From: Nostoc carneum NIES-2107
GTDB taxonomy: Bacteria > Cyanobacteriota > Cyanobacteriia > Cyanobacteriales > Nostocaceae
Length of the DNA: 64,000 nt
Reading direction: 5' to 3'
NCBI GenBank assembly: GCA_002368155.1
Contig: AP018180.1
Span: forward strand, 2,823,947-2,887,946
Each line of letters starts with the position of its first letter. Position 1 is the first letter of the stretch. A program made the translations under genes and the position numbers. Positions 63,977 through 64,000 of the stretch are shown here, piece after piece. The notes beneath the pieces were generated by a model that was given only the letters and a program-made list of their open reading frames with translations, ran no database searches and was not told where the DNA came from.

Positions 63977-64000
63977 ACTTCCTCTATTTCTATTTCCTTA

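Overview
The window looks like chromosome of a filamentous, probably heterocyst-forming cyanobacterium (Nostocales, Nostoc/Calothrix/Tolypothrix-like). The signs are many HIP1 octamers (GCGATCGC), the short heptamer repeats typical of that group (GGGGACT, TTACCAA and CCAAACA types), an xisH/xisI pair, a one-piece cyanobacterial tmRNA whose tag begins ANNIV, CHASE2/CHAT/DUF928 proteins, and housekeeping genes of cyanobacterial type. The species cannot be named from the sequence alone.

Layout. 1-1122: end of a NarL-type sensor kinase and its response regulator. 1354-3510 (minus): six tandem genes for small double-glycine leader peptides, each followed by a stem-loop, amplified as a 740-bp two-gene unit. 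3878-5658 (minus): holB and tmk, with heptamer-repeat tracts invading the gene borders. 5788-10106: a small membrane protein, a Cache-type sensor kinase and argS. 10241-11093: a dead xisI carrying a small inverted-repeat element, then ssrA (tmRNA). 11841-54577: a two-partner secretion (TPS) locus with one outer-membrane transporter (TpsB) followed by twelve large paralogous exoproteins (TpsA, numbered A1-A12 here) and one decayed TpsA tail. Inserted in this run are a leucine-rich-repeat-variant (LRV) protein, an xisH/xisI pair, a decayed hypothetical gene, an IS1182-family and an IS630-family element, and a response regulator/kinase. 54774-62980: an exported TPR-CHAT protease-like protein, a DUF928 protein with an expanded 22-residue repeat, a CHASE2 hybrid kinase and an overlapping REC-kinase. 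63116-63976 (minus): hypB.

How the genes may work together. TpsB would export all twelve TpsA proteins. Each TpsA has a signal peptide, an N-terminal TPS domain, a Gly/Asn-rich beta-helix and a very conserved C-terminal module with two cysteines 86-88 residues apart. A1-A6 are separated by homologous spacers of exactly 93 bp, and segments are shared between non-adjacent copies, which points to tandem duplication followed by gene conversion. The downstream exported CHAT-TPR, DUF928 and CHASE2/REC-kinase genes lie on the same strand and could form an envelope sensing or response arm. That link is inference from gene order. The strongest candidates for something undescribed are the one-transporter/twelve-exoprotein array with its signalling neighbours, and the cysteine-free six-peptide array.
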